Source of the DNA: Psococerastis gibbosa
Lineage: Eukaryota; Arthropoda; Insecta; Psocodea; Psocidae
NCBI GenBank assembly: GCA_963971405.1
Contig: OZ020484.1
Coordinates: 3,100,001-3,164,000 of the forward strand
Reading direction: 5' to 3'
Length of the DNA stretch: 64,000 nt
Of this stretch, positions 44,476-56,400 are shown piece by piece; positions within the stretch are counted from its first letter, which is position 1; every line of letters begins with the position of its first letter. The translations under genes and the position numbers were made by a program. The notes beneath the pieces are model-generated. The model ran no database searches and was not told where the DNA came from. It worked only from the letters and a program-made list of their open reading frames with translations.

Positions 44476-47400
44476 GTAAGATCCGGCAAATAGGCTAAAA
44501 AAATACTTTTTACATTGTTTCTGCGGAAGTGACGATTTAGCCATCAGACGCCAGCAGTATAGCTATTGAGTTCTACTTAGGGGAGGTGGGATATTCAAGG
44601 GCCAAAAATATTTATACTTAATCCCGGGCCTTCCCGACCAGATATTAAAAAAACGAGGCAAGGTGGATGAATTTAAAGAAAAAAAAATGCTGCTTGAGAA
44701 TATCATCTCTAATATATAGAACTTAGGCCTATATATTGTAGAACCTTGCTTACTTGCGCTGATTCTTACCTATATATATATATAGGACGTTAGAATATAG
44801 AATGTCTGGCAGGTAGAAAGTCCCCCCAAATGATCTTTCTTTTTGAGAATATTATTTTTAAGTCATAAATAACACTCTATTGAAATTTCAAGCTGCCTAA
44901 ATAAATTTTTTTGATTATTTTTTTCCATACTTTGGACGCGTCTGGCAATGTGAAAGCCCCCACTAAATCGTCTGGCAAATTTGTTTTTGTATTCATTAAA
45001 TATTACACTGCTACATATAAAAATTTCATATTGCCTCAAATAAATTTTTTGGGGGGTGAAAAAACTAAGTTAAAAAAATTTATAACTTTTTCCCCCGTGC
45101 TCACTAATGGAAAAGGGAAAAGCCGGAATGGCGTCATTTCCTTATAAAAGGAAATTTCAAGCTGCCTAAATACATTTTTTTTGATTATTTTTTTCCATAC
45201 ATTGGACGCGTCTGGCAATGTGAAAGCCCCCACTAAATCGTCTGGCAAATTTGTTTTTGTATTCATTAAACATTACACTGCAACATATAAAAATTTCATA
45301 TTGCCTCAAATAAATTTTTTGGGGGGTGAAAAAACTAGGCCTAAGTTAAAAAAATTTATAACTTGATTTTGCCCCCGCGCTCACTAATGGAAAAGGGAAA
45401 GGCCGGAATGGCGTCATTTCCTTATAAAAGGAACGTTACAAAGACTAGGGGTTGGAGGCACTCGTTACGGAAGGCTTCTTTTTATAATTCATCGTGTGTG
45501 ACCAATACGTAAGGCATACTTCTAGTAAATGCTTCACATGCTTCCTAGACAAGCCTCTGCACCACCGGACTTGCCAACACACCCTCAGACTGCCGCTGCT
45601 TCGTCGAGAACTGCTTATTCGCATTCGCAATCCGGCACCTGTGACCCCACTATAGTAGCCTGCAGCGCAGCACTTACCTTTATTCCCGGTTAAGTTACTC
45701 CTTTCCATTCGAGCTAGGCCTGCAGAGCCTTGATTGTGACATGAATATGTGTCACAGGTAATAATAGTTGCAATGTTAATTAGCACACTATGGCCAATTA
45801 ATTGGCATGTTACTCATAATTTATCGTATTATGCCAACCAGCGGCTAGCACACGTATTACAACAAAAAATTAGTGTGTGCAATAGGTAAATATAGAAGCC
45901 ATAGTCCGGTCTATAACAGCGCAACGCCTAAGATGGCTGGGACACGTAGTAAGAATGTCAGGCGACCGCATGCCGAAAAAGATGTACAAAGCAATCATGA
46001 CAGGAAGAGGACTGGCGAGACTTCCTCGAAAACGCTGGAAGGATGAGTTGGAAACTGACCTTGGCGAGTTGGGTGTCCGTAGATGGTGGAGCGTTACTAT
46101 ACAAAACTGAGATGGTTCGAAGAATATTGTCGAGCAGCTCAAAGCGAATCAAGGGCTGTACAGTCAGAAGAAACACAGATGAAAACGTCCCGAGCATTCC
46201 AAACAGAGTAGTGGTCAGGAGAGAGGCGAGAGGAGACTCGGCCAGGCCAGGCTTCAGGCCTCAACTTTTTAATGCAGGTTGTTGCTTTAATGGGTTCTTG
46301 TGACACAGAGTTTCATATTATTTTGTATGTAGCAGGTGGGGCATGGGGGCTGCACTAGATACAATTGAATTTTCTAGATGTTCGATCTTTCATTATACAT
46401 ACTTTACCCAGTTTTCTGCTCTCGTTTTCAATACCATTATATGATGTCACAATTTATTGTTTGGCGGGAAATTTAACTTTTTAACCGGTCTGAGTTTACT
46501 CGAACATGTTTTCCAATTTATCAATTAGTAGATAGAGGAAATGAGTAATTTGATGGTAAATAATTTCGGATATCTCGGGGGAGGGGGGAGGGGGGTTGAC
46601 AACCTGACGTCACTGGAGGTGCGATAAATTCTAGATAGGTCAGACCAACACATTACCGCACAGTAATAATTCCAGGGCACGCAATGCATTTGACCGTGAA
46701 TTTTCGATAATTTTTTTTCAAAAAAATTTTTTCTGCACAACAAAATTTTTTTTTGGGAAAGCAACTTGTCTGGTTTTGCTACTCAATTCAACACCTGAAA
46801 CATGTCTGATAGTGGAAATCATCGATACACCGATAGAAAGGTTTCGCAGAAAAATTATTTTGTAGCCATTTTTCATAAAAAATAGGTAATTTTTATTTTT
46901 TTACCCCGAGAAGCAAATTATCAAGGGGCAAGCGACCCCCCGCATTTTATTATCATTAATTACGACTACAATATATGAGAATTTTTAAGAAATCGTCGTT
47001 TTTGAGAAATAATGTTTTAGACCTTTTTTTTTTGGAGATTTTTGAGAATAAAACCCCCCCAAATTGAGCTACCCCGCCAAAAAAAAAGTGGTCTTGTGGT
47101 ATGATTTTTGTTAAACTACATGCTCAATGTCATCAAAATCCACCCAGCAGTTTGCCTGGAAATCGATGAACAGACAGACATTACGTACCACTTTTTTGGG
47201 TTCCTGGGACCTCAAAACGTTGAAACCTCTGAATCGAAAAGTTCGAACATCACAGAGCTTTCCTTATAATACGTATAATTTCGAAAGCAACAAAATGGGG
47301 ATACCCACACCTACGACACGAGGCAAATGGGAGACCTTGTAAGGCCAGCGCCACGCACAGCCAAGTGTGAGTGACTGGATCCTATACTACAAGACAGAAG

Positions 47401-50400
47401 TATTCGCCTACCTTAGAAACACCCCAAGTGAACTGATGAACTGAGAGCGGCGAGAAATGCTAGTAACTTCCCTAAATTGCTTAGAGACCATCTCTTAAGC
47501 TGGCCATTCACGAGGGACTCGCGCCAAGCCAAATGACGCGTCCTGTTCCTTTGGCGTTAGGAGTGACTGGTTCAGCGTAGTCGTGAATGACCCCTCTAAA
47601 TGGCCCTAACGCCAAAGGAACAGGACGCGCCGTTTGGCTTGGCGCGAGTCCGTTTGGAGCCCTCGTGAATGGCCAGCTTAAGAGAAAGCTTTCCACACTG
47701 AGACACTAGCACAATGACGATGACAGAACATTTGATTTTGATGCTGACGAGTTTAGCATACTTTATAATATTCTTGTTGATTACTTGATTGTATATATTA
47801 TTTTAACACTAAATAGCCTACATATTCATTTTATAATATTGTTTTTTAAATTATTGTTTTGTATATTTCAGGGGAGTTTGGGAAGTACCAGAAGATACAA
47901 TTTGTACTTCACCTGCTAGGAGCGATGACAGCAGGGGTCCACATGCTGTCGCTGGTCACAGTTGCTGCTGTTCCTGCCCATAGGTAACCATACCAACCAA
48001 TGCCGTATTTATGGGCGGGGGGGGGGGGGCAAATTAGGAAATAAGAAAATAAAACAGCTGTGTTCTGGGAAATTTGAAATAAAATACAGTGAATCATGGC
48101 ACTGAACTATAAAATCCGACCGATACGAGTCCTAAACAATTAATCATCAAATAGGCTACTTAATTAAAGGCACTAGTTAAAAGATTATTTTTCCTATCAT
48201 AGCCATAGTGGTCCACGGGCAAAAAAAGTTTGGGAACCCCTATGTTAAAGAGTAAACGTAAACAATTTTGAATAACACTTTCGCACTGTGAAATTATCTT
48301 GTTTACATTTTTACCATAGTAGCCCCGCTGTAGTACCTATGAAGTAAAATATTTGTTATGTATACAGATGTCTGACGCCGTTAGAACTGGAGACAAACAA
48401 GACGCTGCCGTGGGATGATGTCGAAGTACTCAAGTGGATACCTCCAAAGGGGGATGGGCTGGACGACTGCAAGAAATTTGTAGAGAGGGGCGGATATGAA
48501 ACTGAAGACTGTACACAGTGGGCCTACGACCCAACCAACTACCCTTCCACTCGTACCATAGAGGTTAGTTACATGTTATTCCACCCATCTACTGATCTAC
48601 GGCCGTGGTCGAAGTGAAAGTGAACTTCCAAACGTTTCGTCAACATCTGCGGTCGACATCTTCAGTGGAACTGAGTAGACTTCTAAGATTGTATCTCGGA
48701 GGCTCAGCAGCGACTGCGAGGGCAGGAGGTTGTGCTCTGAAATTTATACTAAGATGCGGGGTGGTGGGGGGTGGAGGCGGAGTCATCCTCGCTCCTGATT
48801 GGCTCCCTACTACCTCAACCTTATTTCCGGATGATGACACCAGTTTCTTTGCTGTAGTCTTCTTTAAGTCTGGATACCAAATTCTATTGACCTTTAATCC
48901 TTCTTCTTTCCTATTGAAGTTATGCGGGTGCTTGTGGATCTCTATAGCCTCTCTGTGTAACCGAGGGTGGTATGAAGAAGTTGTAGAAAGTACTGTAGCA
49001 TCTTGAAATTGTATTATGTGACCGGTTTGTGTTAGAACATGCTCAGCGATTGCAGACTTCTCCGACTGTAGAAGACGGCAGTTTCGTTTATGTTCATCAA
49101 TCCTGGTTTTTAAGCTTCGTTTCGTAGTACCTATATAGACTTCTCCACACGAACACGGAATCCTGTAAACACCTGCTGACGTCATCGGGTCCCGGCTGTC
49201 TTTGGCTGATCTGTACAAACTATTTAATTTTCTCGTAGGCTTGTAAATAGTCTTCACATTGTGCCGTAAGAAGAGTTTACCTATACGGTCTGAGACTCCC
49301 TTGATGAATGGAAGGCAGAGTAGGCCAGTAGTACTTGGGGGTGCGTCTTGCCGAGCGGATCTATTCATGCGGGGTCGGATGGCGCGGGCTATTTCTCGTG
49401 CGCTGTATCCATTCGATTGCAGTGCCGTGTCTAAGTGCTTGAGTTCCCGTTGAAGAAATGTTGGTTCGCAGATCCTGTTGGCACGGTGGATGAGTGTCTT
49501 TATCATGGCTCGTTTTTGGCTCGGATGATGGTTAGAATTCTTATTCAAGTATCTATCCGTGTGGGTCGGTTTTCGATACACTGTGTGGCCCAGAGTTCCG
49601 TCTTCTTTCTTCGTTACCAACACATCAAGAAAAGCCAACCGACCATTGTTTTCCTGTTCCATCGTGAATTGGATGTTTGCATGGATCGAGTTTATATGAT
49701 TCAGGAAATTCTCCAGGTTCTTTTGGCCATGACTCCATACCACGAAGGTGTCATCAACATACCGGAACCAACATTTCGGCTGTAGAGGGGCTGAGTTCAA
49801 AGCTGTATTTTCAAAGAACTCCATGTAGAAGTTAGCGACTACTGGACTGATTGGGCTGCCCATCGCGACTCCATCCAATTGTTCATAGAAGGTCGAATTC
49901 CATTGAAAATACGTCGTTGTCAGCACATGGTGGATCCGTGAATTTTTCTTTTATCAACTCCACAGTTTCCTTGATGGGTACCATTGTGAAGGGACGACAT
50001 CAAAGCTTACCAGTATATCATCAGGTTCCAGGCGGATGGTTTTCAGTTTTTCGATGAAGTGCGTAGAATCCTTGATGAACGAGTCATTATCCCCTGTATG
50101 TACCTGAAGGAGTTTCGTAAGGTACTTCGCTAAGCCATAAGTGGGGGATCCGATCGCACTAACAATAGGGCGCAATGGTACATCAGAAGAAGGATTAAAG
50201 GTCAATTGAATTTGGTATCCAGCCTTAAAGAAGACTACAGCAAAGAAACTGGTGTCATCATCCGGAAATCAGGTTGAGGTAGTAGGGAGCCAATCAGGAG
50301 CGAGGATGACTCCGCCTCCACCCCCCACCACCCCGCATCTTAGTATAAATTTCAGAGCACAACCTCCTGCCCTCACAGTCGCTGCTGAGCCTCCGAGATA

Positions 50401-53400
50401 CAATCTTAGAAGTCTACGCAGTTCCACTGAAGATGTCGACCGCAGATGTTGACGAAACGTTTGGAAGTTCACTTTCACTTCGACCACGGCCCATCAGCCC
50501 GGATTTTACTGGTTCCTCAACTACAAAATGCATTACTTCTACCAGCAATCAACAGATAAAAATCATATAGGCTACTGCTGTAAATTTTGAAGTTTTAATA
50601 ATTTGGCGCCAATGAACTAACGTCACGTATTTAAACATAATAGTCTCCTTAGTAAGTTTGTAAAAATGACGATGGCGTGAGCCGAAACCGGTTGTGTATT
50701 ATATTTTATTACTTAAAACTGCACTAAGTAATAATTTTTTAACAATGAGTAACGTAACCTAATTCATTAACTACCGTAGGCCTATAATATATTGGCAATT
50801 TTTTGCATTTCATCTTTTTTATTGGTATTTAATCTCCCTCCTTGGTCTCATTCTATATCCGCGCCTGTATTGAATCTCATTTGACTCTGACCAATCAGGT
50901 GTGGGGAGATTCCTTGCAAACGCAGACCCCGCTTCACAAGGTGGTGGTTTTTTATCCCTTGTAAATGATACACAGAGCACGTTTTTGGCACTATCCCCGG
51001 TGCCACTTTTCCTCTATGCTATGCATGTAATGTAAATATATACAAGCCTTCATCTGAAAAGGAAAATTACTCTCTATTGACTCTATTCTTTTTCTGACCA
51101 AATATTCCAAGTTTCGAACCATAAACTATGAACATTTGCATAAGTACCAACGGTATTGGCCTATAATAACTTTGGTTGAAGAGGTAACCTTCTCGTTGTA
51201 ACCGAAATTAGAGAATAGAGGGAAAACTGGGATTTGAACCCACGATCTACGCCGAACCGGGGCGTCGTCATAACTGATGGACCACTGCAATTTCGGTTAT
51301 AAGGATATATCCCCTTTGAATGGACGTCTTGAAATCCTGAAATCATTGTTTTGTCGTAAAAAGTGACATAATTTCCATTATCATATAGGCATAGATAATA
51401 CTATAATATGGGCTTTCAATCAAATTTCATTCAATGTTTCATAACTCATTTCATTGCTGGCACCCATCCGCAATATTAAAATGAGACATGAATTTTTTTC
51501 TTCCCAATTTAAACGTATTACAAGGAAAGCTTTGTGATGGTCCAAATTATCGATTTCGAGATTTCAACGGATTTGCACGTTTTGAGGTACCAGGAACCAA
51601 AAAAGTGGTTTTTTACGAAATGTCTGTCTGTCGCTCTGTCTGTCACTGTCTGTCGCTCTGTCTGTCACTGTCTGTCGCTCTGTCTGTCTGTTCATCAATT
51701 TCCGGGCAAACTTCTCGGTCGATTTAGATGAAATTTGGCTTGTAGGTTCACAAAACTAATGCCTCGAGACTATTTTTATTTTGGGCTAACTCGATTGGGG
51801 GGGTTTTATTCACATCAAACTAAAAAAAAAATTATTTCTCAAACTGCTCCAACGATTTCTTTTAAATTCACATATATTGTAGTCGTTATTAATGTTAACA
51901 AAATGCGGGGGTCGCTTGCCCCTTGATAGTTTGCTTTTGGGCGTTAAAAAAATAAAAAATAAATTTTAGTGAAAAAAGACTAAAAAATATTTTTTCCTGC
52001 GAAACCTTTCCATCGATGATTTCTACCTTCGGGCATGTTTTAGGTGTTAAATTGAGTAATGAAACCGGACAGGTTCAAATTGATGCATTTTTGAGTTTTC
52101 ATTTTTTTTCTCCCTTAGATGCAGACACATTAATTAAAATTCTTATCAGATTTCAAAATTCTGCCTGTATATATTTATGTTTATTATTTCCTTCAATTAT
52201 AAAACAATGTAACCATTCTCTTCTATTCCAATAATTTAATATAATGAATTTGTTTATTTTATTATTTATTTAAACAACATCAAACACCTTACTCATGCGG
52301 CATTAAAAAATAAACCCCGGCATTATGTTAATCCCACATTGCAATAAAGGCTGCTGCTGTGAGTTTTAACAACTGCCTTGTTTCTGAATACCCTTTCCAT
52401 AATAAAAAGCTGGGATTCGACCTTTTGCTGGCTGGATTGTTTTTAATTCAGCTATACAGAGTGGCGTAGCAAGAGTTGTTTTTTTTTTTGGGGGGGGGGG
52501 GTGACCAGTTTTCATGCAACATCAATAAGGTTAATAATTATAAAAGTTTGCCCGATTGCGATAGGTTTTGAAATGGGGTGGTGTTTCATTTGGTGCTCAA
52601 AAAAATAGGCCTGAAATTCTGGAGTTTTACTCACTTTGATGCATATGAGTCTTGTAACGTATTCTAATAACGTTTAGGTTTTACAGCCGAAGAATAGTAG
52701 CCCTACTGGAAGAAAGGGGGGCCCGGTGCTCTCCCCCGGGGAATCACTTTTACGCACTTTGAAAGCAGTTATGTTTATATTTTACATATGAAGAATATTA
52801 CAATTTTATACAATATATAACTAATTATATATGACAATATTATAACAAGAGGGCCCGGAAACTACCCCGGTGAATTTTTTTTAAAAAGATAGGCCTGAAA
52901 TATAGGTTGTCGGCAAAATATACTTTTGTAGACGGAAACTTTATTACCTACACTGGCAACAGGGGGACCGGGGAACCAGGCTATTTCTTAAACTAAATAG
53001 GTATCTGAGAATAGCAATTTTGCTCAATTTTGGGGGCGTCCAGATCCTGCTGACCCCCCCCCCCCCCCCCTCCTTGGCTACGCCACAGCCTATATAGGTG
53101 GCAGTATGCCAATCTTTGCACAGGATTTTCCAATCTGCCTTCCTATCATCATACAACAGTAAATCGCTGCATCTCGTGGTTTTCCTGTTTACCCTGAATG
53201 ATAGTGATGCAAGTATTTGCGTACAGTCAACATTTTTTTTAAATACGTTACAGATAAACAAATAATCTAACATGTCGCTCCTCGATTTTGGTGATATGAT
53301 ATTAAAATTATATTCTCATAGGATCACTTTGAAAATGATAATTTAAATAGCCTATGGGTAAATTCTACGTTGAGGGAAATAAAGTTATATCATCGGAATA

Positions 53401-56400
53401 GGTTCTGTAGTTACCAATCCAAGCACTAATATTGTGTGAGTAAACATTGTGGAATCCATTCAATACAGGGCTGCAAAATGCATTGAATAGTAAATTGAAT
53501 ATTCGTAGGATCGTGTATCTGAGATAGTATAAAAGATGCAGTATAATTGATAAAATGCGGGGGGTCGCTTGCCCCTTGATAGTTTGCTTCTGGGGGTAAA
53601 AAAATAAAAATAACTAAATTTTCATGAAAAATGACTAAATAATAGTTTTTCTGCTAAACCTTACTATCGATGATTTCTATTTTCAGGTATGTTTTAGGTG
53701 TTAAATTGAGTAACGAAACTGGACAGGTTGCTTTCCCAGAAAAGTATTTGGTTTTGTACAAAAAAATTTTTTTTTTTTTAAATGATAGAAAATTCACGCT
53801 CAAATGCATTGCGTGCCCTGCCAGTATTGCTGTGTGGTAATGTGTTGGTCTGACCTATCTAGAATTTACCTCACCTCCAGTGACGTCTGGTGGACAACCC
53901 CCCCCCCCCTCCCCCGACTTAAATTAACCATAGGAAAATTATTTACCATGAAATTATTCATTTTCTCTATCTACTAATTTTGATAATTTGGAAAGCATGT
54001 TCGAGTATACTCGGACCGGTTCTTTCAACTTTTGATCACTTTTCTTCTATTGACACGTATGCGCCAAATTTTTGAAATTTGTTTGCATTTGTTTTTTTAA
54101 ATTTTGTATTTGTTTTCTTCGTACACCTTTTTAATATTTATTTTTAATAAAACCTAATAACGGTAGGAGATCCGAAGTAAGATCGACCTTCACCAATCTG
54201 TTTTATGGATGAAAACTGTTTTATTAACAATCTATTAAAATGATTGTACTTAACATGTTCCATGACGCCATTTTAGTTTGTTATTGTTTGCAGCGCATGA
54301 TTTTACTCTATGATCATTGATCAATGATGATTGAACAATGGCATAGAGTAAAATTGAAATGTCCGTAAATACCATATTTACTATTGAATATTGACGTATG
54401 TGGAATAAGCGCCTAAGTCGGTACCAATGTCTCAGCAGCTCACCATGCCCTGTACCATAAATGGGCAGACTGAGCATTTGCCCGGGGTTTGCAAGCATGG
54501 GGGGGGGGGGGGCAGTGGCGGCGCTAGAAATTAAGGCGGGGGGGGGGCATGGGCCAATGAAAAGACGAAACATTTTCATTGGGAGGAGGTATACCGTTCA
54601 ATAATTCTGCAATTTAACAACATTTATAAAATATATCAAAAGGGGGGGGGGCACGGAGGGGCCGGAGAAACTGTTTGGGGGGCCAGGCCCCCTCAAGCAC
54701 CCCCGTAGCGCCGCCACTGATGGGGGGGGGGCGCCAGTCGAAATGAAAAACTACCCCTTACTACTATTATTTATTTTTGTTGACATGCTGACAGATGTAT
54801 CCTAATAATTTTGTATTTGTTGTAGTGGAACATGGTTTGCGACAAGAGATGGATGGGAGCCCTGGCCCAGTCGGCGTACATGCTGGGGGTCTTCACTGGG
54901 GCGGTCACACTCGGTAGTTTAGCTGACAGGTTAGTGTCATGGCAGCGAGTGATTAGCGTACGTGCTAGGAGGGTACAATGCGTACAGCGCACAACAATGA
55001 GTAATAGCGACTAACACGCATGCTTGGAGAGCACAAGATGAACCAAAAATGTAATGTCTTTGATGGCATAGCGGTAGCTTGTTCGTACTTTTGCGAGTCC
55101 CTACACACCATGCAATCGGAAACCTGTCGTAACTCAACACAGGTTTTACCTACAGAGGCGGTTGAAGAGTTATCAGTATACATTCAATGAATTGTTTGTA
55201 TGTAGGGCCTATGCGAATAATATTTTTCAATAACAAATAAAAAATAAAAATAAAATAAAAATGCATTTTTTAATGTGATGCATTACTTTATGTATAAATA
55301 CATCATATCCTTATTATGGCTTTCCTGTTGCCTGCCCATTCTAGACTATGCAATCGTCCCATCGCTCAATTCAGTGCTTTGGGATAAGGAAACCCAAGGC
55401 CACTAAAAGTTAACCCGTAGGACAATTGTATACCATCTGCTGCTTACATTATCTATCTCGGTATACGAATTCATAATTAGAAAAGCATGTACAGCCGGTA
55501 TAGTTCAATATTCGCTGATTTTCATTAAAATTTGCATGTTAGCCTACCTGCTTAACTGGGTAGAAGACTGGTGACATTAATTCGATAGACTGCTGGCATT
55601 AACAGCAAAAAATTTTCCTCAGAAGTTACGTCAGTAGGAATAAGTTTCCGTGACTCCTCTTAGGAGGACATGCTACGTAGAAAATGAGCACACCAAAATT
55701 TGCTGTTTTTATTGGCTTTTTATTTTTTTATTGAATTAACAAAGCAAGTCATTAAAGATTAGGCTCATGGAAGTTGTACAGGGTTGCCGTTTTGCGTGAA
55801 AAATCACGAAATGCGTGTATTTTCAGAGCTTGCGTGATGTGCGTGTAAAGTGCGTGTATTTTAGACAAAATTGATTTTATAATTAAATAAAAATATTGAA
55901 ATTTAAACCAATAAAATAATAAAATAATTAAAACCCAGGAAAAATGAAAACTTAAAAAAAAAAAATGCCGAAAAATGCTGTTTACCTGACCTGATCTAGG
56001 ACCACAGACCACAAGTGACAAGACCCCAACACAACTCCAAAAATCATATTCCAAATCTACTCAGCCGGCGGGCGGCCATTGTGATTTGCTCATTATTTCA
56101 TATTTGTCTGCCTCTGCGCCACATGGGCGCAAAATCGAACGAGATAATAAACATTTATATTATAGAACAAAGAAATGCCACGTGTGAGAGGTCTTTCTCT
56201 GATTGAAAATTAATAAAAAAAAATACTTATTTACGAACCACAATGTCTCAAAAGAGGTTGAACTCTTTTGTTCAAGCGAATAAGGCGACCACTTAAAGCC
56301 TTAAAACCCCACGATTTTATAGGAAGTCAATATTTTGGGCCGAATTATTTAAAAAGTAATAACATAATAATAAAGTGCTCATCTGAAAAATCTAAACATT

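Larger units (their letters stand above)
48600..50495 (-). mobile_element. Penelope-like retroelement with inverted ends, in SLC22 intron 3
   Basis: The coding part is on the minus strand, about 50205 to 48640. It holds reverse-transcriptase blocks (GVAMGSPISPVVANFYMEFF, CWFRYVDDTFVVW with the YVDD active site, YRKPTHTDRYLN), a linker, then a GIY-YIG endonuclease (GVYRIPCSCGEVYIGTTKRS, RIDEHKRNC, HVLTQTGH, REAIEIHKH). The frame is broken near 49950-49980, so this copy is not intact; only the C-terminal two-thirds of the RT is present. The two ends (48605-48904 and 50190-50487) are inverted copies of each other, each with a hammerhead motif. The element does not interrupt an SLC22 exon. Confidence 0.9.

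Noticed and set aside
44187..44489. 100-codon minus-strand frame antisense to SLC22 exon 1
   Set aside because: Shadow of the 5' region; no family resemblance, and the + strand start codon with its splice junction is far better supported.
48605..49006. 133-codon + strand frame and 49435-49785 + strand frame
   Set aside because: Antisense shadows of the Penelope coding region.
48640..49926. 428-codon minus-strand frame as a host gene
   Set aside because: It has YVDD reverse-transcriptase and GIY-YIG endonuclease motifs and sits between inverted terminal repeats: Penelope-like element, with a frame break at its 5' side.
51225..51300. tRNA gene on the minus strand
   Set aside because: T-arm is good but the acceptor stem does not close; called SINE-like instead.
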